From assembly GCA_964495085.1 (NCBI GenBank), contig CAZBUK010000038.1, positions 1-34,320 on the forward strand: 34,320 nt of DNA. The letters are read 5' to 3'. The translations under genes were made by a program, and so were the position numbers. Positions within the stretch are counted from its first letter, which is position 1; every line of letters starts with the position of its first letter. The stretch is from CAZBUK01 sp964495085. Lineage in GTDB: Bacteria > Bacteroidota > Ignavibacteria > T3Sed10-11. The notes beneath the pieces are model-generated. The model ran no database searches. It worked only from the letters and a program-made list of their open reading frames with translations, and was not told the DNA's origin. Positions 32,659 through 34,320 of this stretch are shown here, piece by piece.

Positions 32659-33261
32659 TTATTGGATACACCGAATCGTATCGATCTCGGTCTGCTGAAT
32701 GAGATCACCCATTTTCTGCCAAATGTCCGAAACCTTGCTTGTCATTATAATCAGATCGTGCTCCTGCTCGGAGGCATCGAGAACGTATTTCGGTAAAACC
32801 GCTACCTTCTTAAATCCGAGCCGCTCGAATATCCGTATCTGATCGTTCTGTATTTCAACGAGTGAGAGTTGAATATGATGCAAACCCCGTCCGGTAGCCT
32901 TCGCCATTAGTTCGTGAATCAGATGCTTTCCGAGTCCTTTTCCGCGATGATCTTTCGATATGACGCACCGCACCTCACCGATATGTCTCTGCCAGCCGTA
33001 ATCATTCATATGCAGCGTTGCCGTGCCGATAATACGTCCGTCGGTTTCCGCTACGACCGGGTACACCCGTTCATAATCGAGATCGAATGTCCATCTGCGG
33101 ATTACGTCCGGATTCGTTGTGTCATGACGGAGTACGCGTCGGTCATCCTCCGGTAATGCACGAAAAAATTCGAGAAGAGGGAGTTCATCCTCTTGCTGCA
33201 TCAGTCGCAGCGTCACCGCTTCCCCTCCTTTCAGGTAGACGGTCTTGGGAAATTTATTCAT
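32659..33261 (-). CDS. GNAT family N-acetyltransferase
   Basis: 200 residues. The acetyl-CoA loop is RGKGLG (106-111) after VRCVISKDH, followed by NDQIRIFERLGF, the usual motif B/C helix. The N-terminal LRLMQQEDELPLLEFFRALPEDDR resembles acetyltransferases found fused to, or beside, acyl-CoA and protein-lysine acetylation systems. The substrate is unknown. Its ATG overlaps the TGA of the oxidoreductase gamma gene by 4 bp, so it is the last gene of that operon. A role in regulating the oxidoreductase or its acyl-CoA products by acetylation is possible but unproven. Confidence 0.85.
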   Translation of the reverse strand: MNKFPKTVYLKGGEAVTLRLMQQEDELPLLEFFRALPEDDRRVLRHDTTNPDVIRRWTFDLDYERVYPVVAETDGRIIGTATLHMNDYGWQRHIGEVRCVISKDHRGKGLGKHLIHELMAKATGRGLHHIQLSLVEIQNDQIRIFERLGFKKVAVLPKYVLDASEQEHDLIIMTSKVSDIWQKMGDLIQQTEIDTIRCIQ

Positions 33262-33833
33262 GATACTTTCTCTTCATATGCTTCGTTTGTCTCAAGTTGA
33301 GAAATACCGTATGTGTAACCCTCTTCAAACGCCTTCAAATTTAATTCCTCCGTCCCTCTGGGTATTGAGTCTTCGACTGCTTTTCTCACTGCCTGTTTAT
33401 CGAGTAATCCGGTAACAGCCGTGAAGAATCCGATGACTACCATGTTCATTACTATCCGGCGGCCGAGCTGATCTGCGATTCTGGTTGCCGGAACGGAATA
33501 AAGCTTTACACTCCCCGGATTTTCATTAACGGAAACCATCTCCTCTTCGACGATTACTATGCCCCCATCCTTGACTGATGGAGCGTATTTTGTATACGCC
33601 TCCTGCGAAAGCGCGATCAGCACGTTGGGTTTTCTCAGATATGGATAATCGATGACCTCTTCGGATACTATCACCTGGGCGCTGCATGCGCTTCCGCGGG
33701 CTTCCGGTCCGAAGCTCTGAATAAGCGTAGCATATTTCACATCGAAGAGAGATGCCGCCTTCCCGAAGATATAGCCCGTGAGGATTACTCCCTGTCCACC
33801 GAATCCCGCAATCCGTATCTCTGTGCGTGCCAT
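33258..33833 (-). CDS. korC: 2-oxoacid:ferredoxin oxidoreductase, gamma subunit
   Basis: 191 residues from the ATG at 33833; a TTG two codons earlier would overlap the upstream stop and is less likely. GFGGQGV (10-16), SFGPEARGSACSAQVIVS and ALSQEAY are the characteristic POR/KOR gamma-domain blocks. AAGG precedes the start. It works with alpha and beta subunits to couple CoA-dependent oxidation of a 2-oxoacid (2-oxoglutarate most likely, given KorB-like beta sequence) to ferredoxin reduction, or the reverse carboxylation. Pyruvate- or branched-chain-specific forms cannot be excluded, so the symbol is tentative. Confidence 0.85.
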   Translation of the reverse strand: MARTEIRIAGFGGQGVILTGYIFGKAASLFDVKYATLIQSFGPEARGSACSAQVIVSEEVIDYPYLRKPNVLIALSQEAYTKYAPSVKDGGIVIVEEEMVSVNENPGSVKLYSVPATRIADQLGRRIVMNMVVIGFFTAVTGLLDKQAVRKAVEDSIPRGTEELNLKAFEEGYTYGISQLETNEAYEEKVS

Positions 33834-33835
33834 GG

Positions 33836-34320
33836 TCAACCTTCATATGGTGAATAATCGCCGCCGAACACACCCGTTAGATGCGCGTTCATCATCTGCC
33901 GGTATGTCGGACGTTCCCGGTCGACAAACTTGCCGACAACGATTTTCCCCTGAAATTCGATTTCGACCTCGCTCGTATCCGCGCCGTTCCGGATTTCGCT
34001 GCTCTCCTTATAATATTTCATCTGGTCGAGTCCGTCCCCGAGGCGATTCCGCCTGCTGTAGAGAGTCGGACATGGAGAGATGATCTCGACGAACGAGAAT
34101 CCTCTTTTTAAAATCGCCTCTTTAATCGCCCGGGTAACGTGCCGGACATGGTAGGTAGTCCAGCGGGCAACATATACGGCGCCGCTCGAGGCCGCTAGAA
34201 ACGGAAGATTAAATGGGGGATCGTAGCTTCCGTACGGATAGGTCGTCCCCTTAGCGGTTACCGGCGAAGTCGGGGCGATCTGTCCTCCTGTCATACCGTA
34301 GATCAAATTATTGACGCATA
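33836..34320 (-). CDS. korB: 2-oxoacid:ferredoxin oxidoreductase, beta subunit (partial)
   Basis: The gene runs off the right edge; the visible ~161 codons are the C-terminal part of a protein normally near 270-290 residues. The first codons read CVNNLIYGMTGGQ, the diphosphate/Mg-binding end of the thiamine pyrophosphate motif (GDG...NN-type), followed by SPTTP-like APTSPVT. Further conserved blocks are FVEIISPCPTLYSRRN and the C-terminal FVDRERPTY. It binds TPP and shares the catalytic centre with the alpha subunit, expected just outside the window. The gamma subunit follows 2 bp downstream. Confidence 0.85.
   Translation of the reverse strand, partial: CVNNLIYGMTGGQIAPTSPVTAKGTTYPYGSYDPPFNLPFLAASSGAVYVARWTTYHVRHVTRAIKEAILKRGFSFVEIISPCPTLYSRRNRLGDGLDQMKYYKESSEIRNGADTSEVEIEFQGKIVVGKFVDRERPTYRQMMNAHLTGVFGGDYSPYEG

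Overview
The window looks like one contig of a metagenome-derived genome. It carries a run of exactly 100 N, the usual sign of scaffolding across a gap of unknown size. The host is a Gram-negative bacterium, most likely from the FCB superphylum but outside the classical Bacteroidia (a lineage such as KSB1, Ignavibacteria, Marinimicrobia or Calditrichota). Pointers are two PorV/PorQ-type outer-membrane barrels, a secreted Asp-box protein with a YPNPF...NGVYFYR C-terminal sorting/FlgD-Ig domain, several lipoproteins, DUF1844, and GAF-SpoIIE phosphatases. The promoters I can read are sigma70-like (TTGNCT, 17 bp, TAAWTT-like), not the TTTG/TAnnTTTG type of Bacteroidia. I cannot name the genus.

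Layout. 1-243: leader with a perfect CRP/FNR-like palindrome and a terminator. 244-1233: membrane metalloprotease. 1239-5656: promoter and a surface/secretion operon (lipoprotein, Asp-box sorting-domain protein, two PorV-like barrels). 5752-6270: exported thioredoxin-fold protein. 6271-6523: non-coding stretch with a nested stem. 6524-9006: overlapping pair of a nucleotidyltransferase-fold protein and a B12-type radical SAM enzyme. 12525-9140 (minus): lysine/diaminopimelate genes dapB-dapA-dapD with nth. 12719-12791: tRNA-Ala(GGC), divergent from dapB. 12989-14982: exported 5'-nucleotidase and a haem-motif lipoprotein. 20772-15111 (minus): leuS, an MsbA-like ABC exporter, DUF1844, nadK. 26990-20919 (minus): MATE transporter followed by a complete partner-switching cassette (PP2C phosphatase, STAS antagonist, RsbW-like kinase, second PP2C phosphatase). 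27846-27151: TPR membrane protein. 27956-27883: tRNA-Arg(CCG). 28088-30591: methylmalonyl-CoA mutase large subunit, methylmalonyl-CoA epimerase and an MmpS-like lipoprotein. 31696-30716: Spy/CpxP-like lipoprotein. 31697-32529: no protein gene; a minus-strand tRNA-Thr(CGT) is followed directly by a tandem array of 70-bp double-hairpin units (interrupted by the N gap) and, further on, a strong minus-strand U-run terminator. 34320-32659 (minus): 2-oxoacid:ferredoxin oxidoreductase beta (cut by the window edge) and gamma subunits, then a GNAT acetyltransferase.

Most of the window is housekeeping. The part not explained by known families is the tRNA-Thr-anchored repeat array at 32142-32456. Its units are identical, each folds into two strong hairpins, the first arm starts inside the encoded CCA of the tRNA, and promoter and terminator placement suggests that tRNA and array may share one transcript. 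Other points worth attention are the sigma-less partner-switching cassette with two dissimilar phosphatases, the nucleotidyltransferase/radical-SAM pair, and the operon linking a sorting-domain protein to PorV-like barrels.
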